NCBI GenBank assembly: GCA_964036045.1 | Contig: OZ038378.1 | Location: forward strand, 19,725,348 to 19,789,347 | Source: Eutreptiella sp. 'Long Island Sound 2002' | Lineage: Eukaryota; Euglenozoa; Euglenophyceae; Eutreptiales; Eutreptiaceae | Direction of reading: 5' to 3' | DNA length: 64,000 nt | In this document: positions 1-13,396 of the stretch, piece by piece | Numbering within the stretch: the first letter of the stretch is position 1 | How the letters are laid out: the number at the start of each line of letters is the position of its first letter | Translations under genes and position numbers: made by a program | The notes under the pieces: model-generated | What the model was told of the DNA's origin: nothing | Seen by the model: the letters and a program-made list of their open reading frames with translations, nothing else | Database searches by the model: none

Positions 1-274
1 GGGCCTTCCCCCACTTTACACGGGCCTTACACCACTTTACACGCGCCTTACACCACTTTACACGGGCCTTGCACCACTTTACACGGGCCTTACACCACTT
101 TACACGGGCCTTACACCATTTTACACGGGCCTTACACCACTTTACACGGACCTTACACCACTTTACACGGGCCTTACACCACTTTACACGGGCCTTGCAC
201 CACTTTACACGGGCCTTACACCACTTTACACGGGCCTTAAACCTCTTTACACGGGCCTTACACCACTTTACACG
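1..274. repeat. A0: partial 21-bp block at left edge
   Basis: Right part of an A-block, 274 bp (13 units plus one base), cut by the window start. Its variants (TTCCCCC, CGCGCC, CATTTTACACG, the AAACCTC unit) match 5155-5428 base for base as far as I compared, so it is the tail of a V-class A-block that precedes a P1 B-block. Confidence 0.93.
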
Positions 275-1254
275 GATCCATAGAGTGATCCATAGAGTGA
301 TCCATAGAGTGATCCATAGAGTGATCCATAGAGTGATCCATAGAGTGATCCATGGAGTGATCCATAGAGTGATCCATAGAGTGATCCATAGAGTGATCCA
401 TGGAGTGATCCGTAGAGTGATCCATAGAGTGATCCATAGAGTGATCCATAGAGTGATCCATAGAGTGATCCATGGGTTGATCCATAGCGTGATCCATGGA
501 GTGATCAATAGAGTGATCCATAGACTGATCCATGGAGTGATCCATAGAGTGATCCATGGAGTGATCCATAGAGTGATCCATAGAGTGATCCATACAGTGA
601 TCCGGCCTTACACCACTTTACACGGGCCTTACACCACTTTACACGGGCCTTACACCGCTTTACACGGGCCTTACACCACTTTACACGGGCCTTACACCAC
701 TTTACACGGGCCTTACACCACTTTACACGGGCCTTACACCACTTTGCACGGGCCTTACACCACTTTACACGGGTCTTGCACCACTTTACACGGGCCTTAC
801 ACCACTTTGCACGGGCATTGCCCCACTTTAAACGGGCCTTACACCACTTTACACGCGCCTTCCGCCACTTTACACGGGCCTTACACCACTTTACACGGGC
901 CTTACACCACTTTACACGGGCCTTACACCACTTTACACGGACCTTACACCACTTTACACGGGCCTTACACCACTTTACACGGGCCTGACACCACTTTACA
1001 CGGACCTTACACCACTTTACACGGGCCTTGCACCACTTTACACCGGCCTTACACCACTTTACACGGGCCTTACACCACTTTACACGGGCCTTACACCACT
1101 TTACACGGGCCTTAAACCACTTTACACGGGCCTTACACCACTTTACACCGGCCTTACACCACTTTACACGGGCCTTACACCACTTTACACGGGCCTTACA
1201 CCACTTTACACGGGCCTTAAACCACTTTACACGGGCCTTACACCACTTTACACG
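275..1254. repeat. Cassette 1 (P1): B1 + A1
   Basis: B1 275-603 (27 units + GATCC) has a plain right end; A1 604-1254 has 31 units. A1 carries the GGGCATTGCCCCACTTTAAACGG variant pair near 810-835 and two CACCGGCC units near its end, features of A-blocks that lead to a T block. Confidence 0.93.
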
Positions 1255-1946
1255 GATCCATAGAGTGATCCATAGAGTGATCCATAGAGTGATCCATAGA
1301 GTGATCCATAGAGCGATCCATAGAGTGATCCATGGAGTGATCCGTAGAGTGATCCATAGAGTGATCCATAGAGTGATCCATAGATTGATCCATAGAGTGA
1401 TTCATAGAGTGATCCATAGAGTTATCCATAGAGCGCTCCATGGAGTGATCCATAGAGTGATCCATAGAGTGATCCATAGAGTGATCCATGGAGTGATCCA
1501 TAGAGTGATCCATAGAGTGATCCATAGAGTGATCCATAGAGTGATCCATAGAGTGATCCATAGAGTGATCCATGGGTTGATCCATAGCGTGATCCATGGA
1601 GTGATCAATAGAGTGATCCATAGAGTGATCCATAGACTGATCCATGGAGTGATCCATAGAGTGATCCATGGAGTGATCCATAGTGTGATCCATAGAGTGA
1701 TCCATACAGTGATCCGGCCTTACACCACTTTACACGGGCCTTACACCACTTTACACGGGCCTTACACCGCTTTACACGGGCCTTACACCACTTTACACGG
1801 GCCTTACACCACTTTACACGGGCCTTACACCACTTTACACGGGCCTTACACCACTTTGCACGGGCCTTACACCACTTTACACGGGTCTTGCACCACTTTA
1901 CACGGGCCTCAAACCACTTTACACGGGCCTTACACCACTTTACACG
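1255..1946. repeat. Cassette 2 (T): B2 + A2
   Basis: B2 1255-1715 (38 units) has the T-class TAGTGTG unit near its right end and GAGCGATCC near its left end. A2 1716-1946 is the standard 11-unit, 231-bp A-block, with CCGCTTT in unit 3 and GGGTCTTGCACC near its end. Confidence 0.93.
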
Positions 1947-2770
1947 GATCCATAGAGTGATCCATAGAGTGATCCATAGAGTGATCCATAGAGTGATCCA
2001 TAGAGTGATCCATAGAGTGATCCATGGAGTGATCCGTAGAGCGATCCATAGAGTGATCCATAGATTGATCCATAGAGTGATCCATAGAGTGATCCATAGA
2101 GTGATCCATAGAGTGATCCATAGAGTGCTCCATGGAGTGATCCATAGAGTGATCCATAGAGTGATCCATAGAGTGATCCATAGAGTGATCCATAGAGTGA
2201 TCCATAGAGTGATCCATAGAGTGATCCATAGAGTGATCCATAGAGTGATCCATAGAGGGATCCATAGAGTGATCCATGGGTTGATCCATAGCGTGATCCA
2301 TGGAGTGATCCATAGAGTGATCCATAGAGTGATCCATAGAGTGATCCATAGAGTGATCCATAGAGTGATCCATAGAGTGATCCATAGAGTTATCCATAGA
2401 GTAATCCATGGAGTGATCCGTAGAGTGATCCATAGAGTGATCCATAGAGTGATCCATAGAGTGATCCATAGAGTGATCCATGGGTTGATCCATAGCGTGA
2501 TCCATGGAGTGATCAATAGAGTGATCCATAGAGTGATCCATAGACTGATCCATGGAGTGATCCATAGAGTGAACCATGGAGTGATCCATAGAGGGATCCA
2601 TAGAGTGATCCATACAGTGATCCGGCCTTACACCACTTTACACGGGCCTTACACCGCTTTACACGGGCCTTACACCACTTTACACGGGCCTTACACCACT
2701 TTACACGGGCCTTACACCACTTTACACGGGCCTTACACCACTTTACACGGGCCTTACACCACTTTACACG
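1947..2770. repeat. Cassette 3 (P2/PV fusion): B3 + A3
   Basis: B3 1947-2623 (56 units) contains the CATGGGTTG-CATAGCGTG landmark twice (about 2275 and 2480), so it fuses two B right ends. It starts like P2 and finishes as PV. A3 2624-2770 is only 7 units. Confidence 0.92.
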
Positions 2771-3429
2771 GATCCATAGAGTGATCCATAGAGTGATCCA
2801 TAGAGTGATCCATAGAGTGATCCATAGAGTGATCCATAGAGTGATCCATGGAGTGATCCGTAGAGTGATCCATAGAGTGATCCATAGAGTGATCCATAGA
2901 GTGATCCATAGAGTGATCCATAGAGTGATCCATAGAGTGATCCATAGAGTGCTCCATGGAGTGATCCATAGAGTGATCCATAGAGTGATCCATAGAGTGA
3001 TCCATAGAGTGATCCATAGAGTGATCCATAGAGTGATCCATAGAGTGATCCATAGAGTGATCCATAGAGTGATCCATGGGTTGATCCATAGCGTGATCCA
3101 TAGCGTGATCCATGGAGTGATCCATAGAGTGATCCATAGACTGATCCATGGAGTGATCCATAGAGTGATCCATGGAGTGGTCCATAGAGTGATCCATAGA
3201 GTGATCCATACAGTGATCCGGCCTTACACCACTTTACACGGGCCTTACACCACTTTACACGGGCCTTACACCACTTTACACGGGCCTTACACCACTTTAC
3301 ACGGGCCTTACACCACTTTACACGGGCCTTACACCACTTTGCACGGGCCTTACACCACTTTACACGGGTCTTGCACCACTGTACACGGGCCTTAAACTAC
3401 TTTACACGGGCCTTACACCACTTTACACG
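2771..3429. repeat. Cassette 4 (G): B4 + A4
   Basis: B4 2771-3219 (37 units) ends with the G-class GGAGTGGTCC unit and has CATAGCGTG duplicated. A4 3220-3429 is 10 units, one short of the usual 11, and lacks the CCGCTTT unit normally at position 3. Confidence 0.92.
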
Positions 3430-4535
3430 GATCCATAGAGTGATCCGTAGAGTGATCCATAGAGTGATCCATAGAGTGATCCATAGAGTGATCCATGGAG
3501 TGATCCGTAGAGTGATCCATAGAGTGATCCATAGAGTGATCCATAGAGTGATCCATAGAGTGATCCATAGAGTGATCCATAGAGTGATCCATAGAGTGAT
3601 CCATAGAGTGATCCATAGAGTGATCCATGGAGTGATCCGTAGAGTGATCCATAGAGTGATCCATAGAGTGATCCATAGAGTGATCCATAGAGTGATCCAT
3701 GGGTTGATCCATAGCGTGATCCATGGAGTGATCAATAGAGTGATCAATAGAGTGATCCATAGACTGATCCATGGAGTGATCCATAGAGTGAACCATGGAG
3801 TGATCCATAGAGGGATCCATAGAGTGATCCATACAGTGATCCGGCCTTACACCACTTTACACGGGCCTTACACCACTTTACACGGGCCTTACACCGCTTT
3901 ACACGGGCCTTACACCACTTTACACGGGCCTTACACCACTTTACACGGGCCTTACACCACTTTACACGGGCCTTACACCACTTTACACGGGCCTTACACC
4001 ACTTTACACGCGCCTTACACAACTTTACACGGGCCTTACACCACTTTAGACTTGCCTTACACCACTTTACACGGGCCTTACACCACTTTACACGGGCCTT
4101 ACACCACTTTACACGGCCCTTACACCACTTTACACGGGCCTTACACCACTTTACACGGGCCTTAAACCACTTTACACGGGCCTTACACCACTTTACACGG
4201 GCCTTACACCACTTTACAGGGCCCTTACACCATTTTACACGTGCCTTACACCACTTTACACGGGCCTGACACCACTGTACACGGACCTTACACCACTTTA
4301 CACGGGCCTTACACCACTTTACACGGGCCTTACACCACTTTGCACGGGCCTTACACCACTTTACACGGGCCTGACACCACTTTACACGGGCCTGACACCA
4401 CTTTACACGGACCCTACACCACTTTACACCGGCCTTACACCACTTTACACGGGCCTTACACCACTTTACACGGGCCTTAGACCATTTTACACGGGCCTTA
4501 AACCAATTTACACGGGCCTTACACCACTTTACAAG
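3430..4535. repeat. Cassette 5 (PV): B5 + A5
   Basis: B5 3430-3842 (34 units) has both PV marks at its right end, GAACCATGG and GAGGGATCC. A5 3843-4535 (33 units) contains the PV-type run ACAGGGCCC, CATTTTACACGTGCC and ends with ACAAGGATCC at the next B-block. Confidence 0.93.
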
Positions 4536-5428
4536 GATCCATGGAGTGATCCATAGAGTGATCCATAGAGTGATCCATAGAGTGATCCATAGAGTGATCC
4601 ATAGAGTGATCCATGGAGTGATCCGTAGAGTGATCCATAGAGTGATCCATAGAGTGATCCATAGAGTGATCCATAGAGTGATCCATAGAGTGATCCATGG
4701 AGTGATCCGTAGAGTGATCCATAGAGTGATCCATAGAGTGATCCATAGAGTGATCCATAGAGTGATCCATAGAGTGATCCATAGAGTGATCCATAGAGTG
4801 ATCCATAGAGTGATCCATAGAGTGATCCATAGAGTGATCCATAGAGTGATCCATAGAGTGATCCATGGGTTGATCCATAGCGTGATCCATGGAGTGATCA
4901 ATAGAGTGATCCATAGAGTGATCCATAGACTGATCCATGGAGTGATCCATAGAGTGAACCATGGAGTGATCCATAGAGTGATCCATAGAGTGATCCATAC
5001 AGTGATCCGGCCTTACACCACTTTACACGGGCCTTACACCACTTTACCCGGGCCTTACACCGCTTTACACGGGCCTTACACCACTTTACACGGGCCTTAC
5101 ACCACTTTACACGGGCCTTACACCACTTTACACGGGCCTTACACCACTTTGCACGGGCCTTCCCCCACTTTACACGGGCCTTACACCACTTTACACGCGC
5201 CTTACACCACTTTACACGGGCCTTGCACCACTTTACACGGGCCTTACACCACTTTACACGGGCCTTACACCATTTTACACGGGCCTTACACCACTTTACA
5301 CGGACCTTACACCACTTTACACGGGCCTTACACCACTTTACACGGGCCTTGCACCACTTTACACGGGCCTTACACCACTTTACACGGGCCTTAAACCTCT
5401 TTACACGGGCCTTACACCACTTTACACG
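4536..5428. repeat. Cassette 6 (V): B6 + A6
   Basis: B6 4536-5008 (39 units) has GAACCATGG without GAGGGATCC (V class). It is 84 bp shorter than the 557-bp V blocks elsewhere. A6 5009-5428 is 20 units and completes the first hexamer. Confidence 0.92.
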
Positions 5429-6408
5429 GATCCATAGAGTGATCCATAGAGTGATCCATAGAGTGATCCATAGAGTGATCCATAGAGTGATCCATAGAGT
5501 GATCCATGGAGTGATCCATAGAGTGATCCATAGAGTGATCCATAGAGTGATCCATGGAGTGATCCGTAGAGTGATCCATAGAGTGATCCATAGAGTGATC
5601 CATAGAGTGATCCATAGAGTGATCCATGGGTTGATCCATAGCGTGATCCATGGAGTGATCAATAGAGTGATCCATAGACTGATCCATGGAGTGATCCATA
5701 GAGTGATCCATGGAGTGATCCATAGAGTGATCCATAGAGTGATCCATACAGTGATCCGGCCTTACACCACTTTACACGGGCCTTACACCACTTTACACGG
5801 GCCTTACACCGCTTTACACGGGCCTTACACCACTTTACACGGGCCTTACACCACTTTACACGGGCCTTACACCACTTTACACGGGCCTTACACCACTTTG
5901 CACGGGCCTTACACCACTTTACACGGGTCTTGCACCACTTTACACGGGCCTTACACCACTTTGCACGGGCATTGCCCCACTTTAAACGGGCCTTACACCA
6001 CTTTACACGCGCCTTCCGCCACTTTACACGGGCCTTACACCACTTTACACGGGCCTTACACCACTTTACACGGGCCTTACACCACTTTACACGGACCTTA
6101 CACCACTTTACACGGGCCTTACACCACTTTACACGGGCCTGACACCACTTTACACGGACCTTACACCACTTTACACGGGCCTTGCACCACTTTACACCGG
6201 CCTTACACCACTTTACACGGGCCTTACACCACTTTACACGGGCCTTACACCACTTTACACGGGCCTTAAACCACTTTACACGGGCCTTACACCACTTTAC
6301 ACCGGCCTTACACCACTTTACACGGGCCTTACACCACTTTACACGGGCCTTACACCACTTTACACGGGCCTTAAACCACTTTACACGGGCCTTACACCAC
6401 TTTACACG
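5429..6408. repeat. Cassette 7 (P1): B7 + A7
   Basis: B7 5429-5757 (27 units) and A7 5758-6408 (31 units) repeat cassette 1 at an offset of 5154 bp with no difference that I found. Confidence 0.93.
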
Positions 6409-7100
6409 GATCCATAGAGTGATCCATAGAGTGATCCATAGAGTGATCCATAGAGTGATCCATAGAGCGATCCATAGAGTGATCCATGGAGTGATCCGTA
6501 GAGTGATCCATAGAGTGATCCATAGAGTGATCCATAGATTGATCCATAGAGTGATTCATAGAGTGATCCATAGAGTTATCCATAGAGCGCTCCATGGAGT
6601 GATCCATAGAGTGATCCATAGAGTGATCCATAGAGTGATCCATGGAGTGATCCATAGAGTGATCCATAGAGTGATCCATAGAGTGATCCATAGAGTGATC
6701 CATAGAGTGATCCATAGAGTGATCCATGGGTTGATCCATAGCGTGATCCATGGAGTGATCAATAGAGTGATCCATAGAGTGATCCATAGACTGATCCATG
6801 GAGTGATCCATAGAGTGATCCATGGAGTGATCCATAGTGTGATCCATAGAGGGATCCATACAGTGATCCGGCCTTACACCACTTTACACGGGCCTTACAC
6901 CACTTTACACGGGCCTTACACCGCTTTACACGGGCCTTACACCACTTTACACGGGCCTTACACCACTTTACACGGGCCTTACACCACTTTACACGGGCCT
7001 TACACCACTTTGCACGGGCCTTACACCACTTTACACGGGTCTTGCACCACTTTACACGGGCCTCAAACCACTTTACACGGGCCTTACACCACTTTACACG
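6409..7100. repeat. Cassette 8 (T): B8 + A8
   Basis: B8 6409-6869 (38 units) and A8 6870-7100 (11 units) repeat cassette 2. The one change seen is G for T at 6852 against 1698. Confidence 0.93.
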
Positions 7101-8245
7101 GATCCATAGAGTGATCCATAGAGTGATCCATAGAGTGATCCATAGAGTGATCCATAGAGTGATCCATAGAGTGATCCATGGAGTGATCCGTAGAGCGATC
7201 CATAGAGTGATCCATAGATTGATCCATAGAGTGATCCATAGAGTGATCCATAGAGTGATCCATAGAGTGATCCATAGAGTGCTCCATGGAGTGATCCATA
7301 GAGTGATCCATAGAGTGATCCATAGAGTGATCCATAGAGTGATCCATAGAGTGATCCATAGAGTGATCCATAGAGTGATCCATAGAGTGATCCATAGAGT
7401 GATCCATAGAGGGATCCATAGAGTGATCCATGGGTTGATCCATAGCGTGATCCATGGAGTGATCAATAGAGTGATCCATAGAGTGATCCATAGACTGATC
7501 CATGGAGTGATCCATAGAGTGATCCATGGAGTGATCCATAGAGTGATCCATAGAGTGATCCATACAGTGATCCGGCCTTACACCACTTTACACGGGCCTT
7601 ACACCACTTTACACGGGCCTTACACCGCTTTACACGGGCCTTACAGCACTTTACACGGGCCTTACACCACTTTACACGGGCCTTACACCACTTTGCACGG
7701 GCCTTCCCCCACTTTACACGGGCCTTAGACCACTTTACACGGGCGTTACACCACTTTACACGGGCCTTGCACCACTTTACACGGGCCTTACACCACTTTA
7801 CACGGGCCTTACACCATTTTACACGGGCCTTACACCACTTTACACGGACCTTACACCACTTTACACGGGCCTTACACCACTTTACACGGGCCTTGCACCA
7901 CTTTACAGGGGCCTTCCGCCATTTTACACGGGCCTTACACCACTTTACACGGGCCTTACACCACTTTACACGGGCCTTACACCACTTTACACGGACCTTA
8001 CACCACTTTACACGGGCCTTACACCACTTTACACGGGCCTGACACCACTTTACACGGACCTTACACCACTTTACACGGGCCTTGCACCACTTTACACGGG
8101 CCTTCCGCCACTTTACACGGGCCTTACACCACTTTACACCGGCCTTACACCACTTTACACGGGCCTTACACCACTTTACACGGGCCTTACACCACTTTAC
8201 ACGGGCCTTAAACCACTTTACACGGGCCTTACACCACTTTACACG
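7101..8245. repeat. Cassette 9 (P2): B9 + A9
   Basis: B9 7101-7573 (39 units) matches the left part of B3 but lacks its extra 204 bp (17 units). A9 7574-8245 has 32 units, including a GGGCGTTACACC unit near 7741 and ACAGGGGCC near 7905. Confidence 0.92.
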
Positions 8246-8937
8246 GATCCATAGAGTGATCCATAGAGTGATCCATAGAGTGATCCACAGAGTGATCCAT
8301 AGAGTGATCCATAGAGTGATCCATGGAGTGATCCGTAGAGTGATCCATAGAGTGATCCATAGAGTGATCCATAGAGTGATCCATAGAGTGATCCATAGAG
8401 TGATCCATAGAGTGATCCATAGAGTGCTCCATGGAGTGATCCATAGAGTGATCCATAGAGTGATCCATAGAGTGATCCATGGAGTGATCCATAGAGTGAT
8501 CCATAGAGTGATCCATAGAGTGATCCATAGAGTGATCCATAGAGTGATCCATAGAGTGATCCATGGGTTGATCCATAGCGTGATCCATGGAGTGATCAAT
8601 AGAGTGATCCATAGAGTGATCCATAGACTGATCCATGGAGTGATCCATAGAGTGATCCATGGAGTGGTCCATAGAGTGATCCATAGAGTGATCCATACAG
8701 TGATCCGGCCTTACACCACTTTACACGGGCCTTACACCACTTTACACGGGCCTTACACCGCTTTACACGGGCCCTACACCACTTTACACGGGCCTTACAC
8801 CACTTCACACGGGCCTTACACCACTTTACACGGGCCTTACACCACTTTGCACGGGCCTTACACCACTTTACACGGGTCTTGCACCACTTTACACGGGCCT
8901 TACACTACTTTACACGGGCCTTACACCACTTTACACG
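8246..8937. repeat. Cassette 10 (G): B10 + A10
   Basis: B10 8246-8706 (38 units) has GATCCACAGAG near its left end and the G-class GGAGTGGTCC at its right end. A10 8707-8937 (11 units) ends in ACACGCATCC, so the usual GGATCC junction is lost. Confidence 0.93.
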
Positions 8938-9542
8938 CATCCATAGAGTGATCCGTAGAGCGATCTATAGAGTGATCCATAGAGTGATCCATAGCGTGAT
9001 CCATGGAGTGATCAATAGAGTGATCCATACAGTGATCCATAGACTGATCCATGGAGTGATCCATAGAGTGAACCATGGAGTGATCCATAGAGGGATCCAT
9101 AGAGTGATCCATACAGTGATCCGGCCGTACACCACTTTACACGGGCCTTACACAACTTTACACGGGCCTTACACCACTTTACACGGGCCTTACACCACTT
9201 TACACGGGCCTTAAACCACTTTACACGGACCTTACACCACTTTACACGGGCCTTACACCACTTTACACGGGCCTTAAACCACTTTACACGGACCTTACAC
9301 CACTTTACACGGGCCTTGCACCACTTTACACCGGCCTTACACCACTTTACACGGGCCTTACACCACTTTACACGGGCCTTGCACCACTTTACACGGGCCT
9401 TAAACCACTTTACACGGGCCTTACACCACTTTACACCGGCCTTACACCACTTTACACGGGCCTTACACCACTTTACACGGGCCTTACACCACTTTACACG
9501 GGCCTTAAACCACTTTACACGGGCCTTACACCACTTTACACG
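8938..9542. repeat. Cassette 11 (PV, shortened): B11 + A11
   Basis: B11 8938-9122 is only 15 units, 19 fewer than its relatives B15 and B19, with which it shares GATCTATAG. A11 9123-9542 (20 units) starts as a PV A-block (GGCCGTACACC) but ends as the A-block that precedes T, so the V and P1 cassettes were deleted between. Confidence 0.91.
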
Positions 9543-10741
9543 GATCCATAGAGTGATCCATAGAGTGATCCATAGAGTGATCCATAGAGTGATCCATAGA
9601 GCGATCCATAGAGTGATCCATGGAGTGATCCGTAGAGTGATCCATAGAGTGATCCATAGAGTGATCCATAGATTGATCCATAGAGTGATCCATAGAGTGA
9701 TCCATAGAGTGATCCATAGAGCGCTCCATGGAGTGATCCATAGAGTGATCCATAGAGTGATCCATAGAGTGATCCATAGAGTGATCCATAGAGTGATCCA
9801 TAGAGTGATCCATAGAGTGATCCATAGAGTGATCCATAGAGTGATCCATAGAGTGATCCATAGAGTGATACATAGAGTGATCCATGGGTTGATCCATAGC
9901 GTGATCCATGGAGTGATCAATAGAGTGATCCATAGAGTGATCCATAGACTGATCCATAGAGTGATCCATAGAGTGATCCATGGAGTGATCCATAGAGTGA
10001 TCCATAGAGTGATCCATACAGTGATCCGGCCTTACACCACTTTACACGGGCCTTACACCACTTTACACGGGCCTTACACCGCTTTACACGGGCCTTACAC
10101 CACTTTACACGGGCCTTACACCACTTTACACGGGCCTTACACCACTTTACACGGGCCTTACACCACTTTGCACGGGCCTTCCCCCACTTTACACGGGCCT
10201 TACACCACTTTACACGGGCGTTACACCACTTTACACGGGCCTTGCACCACTTTAGACGGGCCTTACACCACTTTACACGGGCCTTACACCATTTTACACG
10301 GGCCTTACACCACTTTACACGGGCCCTACACCACTTTACACGGGCCTTACACCACTTTACACGGGCCTTGCACCACTTTACAGGGGCCTTCCGCCACTTT
10401 ACACGGGCCTTACACCACTTTACACGGGCCTTACACCACTTTACACGGGCCTTACACCACTTTACACGGGCCTTACACCACTTTACACGGGCCCTACACC
10501 ACTTTACACGGGCCTGACACCACTTTACACGGACCTTACACCACTTTACACGGGCCTTGCACCACTTTACACGGGCCTTCCGCCACTTTACACGGGCCTT
10601 ACACCACTTTACACCGGCCTTACACCACTTTACACGGGCCTTACACCACTTTACACGGGCCTTACACCACTTTACACGGGCCTTAAACCACTTTACACGG
10701 GCCTTACACCACTTTACACGGGCCTTACACCACTTTACACG
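9543..10741. repeat. Cassette 12 (T/P2 hybrid): B12 + A12
   Basis: B12 9543-10027 (40 units) has the T-class left end (GAGCGATCC) but a plain right end. A12 10028-10741 (34 units) is P2-like. It looks like a T-left/P2-right recombinant. Confidence 0.9.
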
Positions 10742-11895
10742 GATCCATAGAGTGATCCATAGAGTGATCCATAGAGTGATCCACAGAGTGATCCATAGAG
10801 TGATCCATGGAGTGATCCGTAGAGCGATCCATAGAGTGATCCATAGATTGATCCATAGAGTGATCCATAGAGTGATCCATAGAGTGATCCATAGAGTGAT
10901 CCATAGAGTGATCCATAGAGTGCTCCATGGAGTGATCCATAGAGTGATCCATAGAGTGATCCATAGAGTGATCCATGGAGTGATCCATAGAGTGATCCAT
11001 AGAGTGATCCATAGAGTGATCCATAGAGTGATCCATAGAGTGATCCATAGAGTGATCCATGGGTTGATCCACAGCGTGATCCATGGAGTGATCAATAGAG
11101 TGATCCATAGAGTGATCCATAGACTGATCCATGGAGTGATCCATAGAGTGATCCATGGAGTGGTCCATAGAGTGATCCATAGAGTGATCCATACAGTGAT
11201 CCGGCCTTACACCACTTTACACGGGCCTTACACCACTTTACACGGGCCTTACACCGCTTTACACGGGCCTTACACCACTTTACACGGGCCTTACACCACT
11301 TTACACGGGCCTTACACCACTTTGCACGGGCCTTCCCCCACTTTACACGGGCCTTAGACCACTTTACACGGGCGTTACACCACTTTACACGGGCCTTGCA
11401 CCACTTTACACGGGCCTTACACCACTTTACACGGGCCTTACACCATTTTACACGGGCCTTACACCACTTTACACGGACCTTACACCACTTTACACGGGCC
11501 TTACACCACTTTACACGGGCCTTGCACCACTTTACAGGGGCCTTCCGCCACTTTACACGGGCCTTACACCACTTTACACGGGCCTTACACCACTTTACAC
11601 GGGCCTTACACCACTTTACACGGGCCTTACACCACTTTACACGGACCTTACACCACTTTACACGGGCCTTACACCACTTTACACGGGCCTGACACCACTT
11701 TACACGGACCTTACACCACTTTACACGGGCCTTGCACCACTTTACACGGGCCTTCCGCCACTTTACACGGGCCTTACACCACTTTACACCGGCCTTACAC
11801 CACTTTACACGGGCCTTACACCACTTTACACGGGCCTTACACCACTTTGCACGGGCCTTAAACCACTTTACACGGGCCTTACACCACTTTACACG
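10742..11895. repeat. Cassette 13 (P2/G mosaic): B13 + A13
   Basis: B13 10742-11202 (38 units) has GATCCACAGAG and GATCCGTAGAGCG at the left and the G-class GGAGTGGTCC at the right. It is followed by a P2-type A-block, A13 11203-11895 (33 units), close to A9 at an offset of about 3629 bp. Confidence 0.9.
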
Positions 11896-12563
11896 GATCC
11901 ATAGAGTGATCCATAGAGTGATCCATAGAGTGATCCACAGAGTGATCCATAGAGTGATCCATAGAGTGATCCATGGAGTGATCCGTAGAGTGATCCATAG
12001 AGTGATCCATAGAGTGATCCATAGAGTGATCCATAGAGTGATCCATAGAGTGATCCATAGAGTGATCCATAGAGTGCTCCATGGAGTGATCCATAGAGTG
12101 ATCCATGGAGTGATCCATAGAGTGATCCATAGAGTGATCCATAGAGTGATCCATAGAGTGATCCATAGAGTGATCCATAGAGTGATCCATGGGTTGATCC
12201 ATAGCGTGATCCATGGAGTGATCAATAGAGTGATCCATAGAGTGATCCATAGACTGATCCATGGAGTGATCCATAGAGTGATCCATGGAGTGGTCCATAG
12301 AGTGATCCATAGAGTGATCCATACAGTGATCCGGCCTTACACCACTTTACACGGGCCTTACACCACTTTACACGGGCCTTACACCGCTTTACACGGGCCC
12401 TACACCACTTTACACGGGCCTTACACCACTTCACACGGGCCTTACACCACTTTACACGGGCCTTACACCACTTTGCACGGGCCTTACACCACTTTACACG
12501 GGTCCTGCACCACTTTACACGGGCTTTAAACTACTTTACACGGGCCTTACACCACTTTACACG
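11896..12563. repeat. Cassette 14 (G): B14 + A14
   Basis: B14 11896-12332 (36 units) is B10 minus two units. A14 12333-12563 (11 units) shares CACTTCACACGG with A10 and again ends in ACACGCATCC. Confidence 0.92.
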
Positions 12564-13396
12564 CATCCATAGAGTGATCCGTAGAGTGATCTATAGAGTG
12601 ATCCATAGAGTGATCCATAGAGTGATCCATGGAGTGATCCGTAGAGTGATCCATAGAGTGATCCATAGAGTGATCCATAGAGTGATCCATAGAGTGATCC
12701 ATAGAGTGATCCATAGAGTGATCCATAGAGTGATCCATAGAGTGATCCATAGAGTGATCCATGGAGTGATCCGTAGAGTGATCCATAGAGTGATCCATAG
12801 AGTGATCCATAGAGTGATCCATAGAGTGATCCATGGGTTGATCCATAGCGTGATCCATGGAGTGATCAATAGAGTGATCCATACAGTGATCCATAGACTG
12901 ATCCATGGAGTGATCCATAGAGTGAACCATGGAGTGATCCATAGAGGGATCCATAGAGTGATCCATACAGTGATCCGGCCGTACACCACTTTACACGGGC
13001 CTTACACAACTTTACACGGGCCTTACACCGCTTTACACGGGCCTTACACCACTTTACACGGGCCTTAAACCACTTTACACGGACCTTACACCACTTTACA
13101 CGGGCCTTACACCACTTTACACGGGCCTTAAACCACTTTACACGGACCTTACACCACTTTACACGGGCCTTGCACCACTTTACACCGGCCTTACACCACT
13201 TTACACGGGCCTTACACCACTTTACACGGGCCTTACACCACTTTACACGGGCCTTAAACCACTTTACACGGGCCTTACACCACTTTACACCGGCCTTACA
13301 CCACTTTACACGGGCCTTACACCACTTTACACGGGCCTTACACCACTTTACACGGGCCTTAAACCACTTTACACGGGCCTTACACCACTTTACACG
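12564..13396. repeat. Cassette 15 (PV): B15 + A15
   Basis: B15 12564-12976 (34 units) carries GATCTATAG and both PV marks. A15 12977-13396 (20 units) starts GGCCGTACACC and is the same PV/P1 A-hybrid as A11, 3854 bp away. Confidence 0.92.

Noticed and set aside
275-603. CRISPR array, since short units recur regularly.
   Set aside because: There are no distinct spacers between repeats; both units are directly tandem, and no cas genes are present.
275-603. Methyl-directed (Dam) or replication-origin GATC cluster as in bacteria.
   Set aside because: GATC every 12 bp follows from the B unit itself; no DnaA boxes, AT-rich region or bacterial genes are present.
604-1254. CENP-B box in the A unit.
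   Set aside because: The A-unit spacing gives A-NN-CGGG, but the required TTCG half is absent (CACCA lies there), so the box is not met.
604-1254. Telomeric or subtelomeric TG/CA-rich repeat.
   Set aside because: ACACC and TTACAC recall telomere-like sequence, but the 21-bp unit matches no telomere repeat I know and has GGGCC in each unit.
604-1254. G-quadruplex potential from GGG in each A unit.
   Set aside because: GGG runs lie 18 bases apart and only three G long, so loops would be far longer than in canonical quadruplexes.
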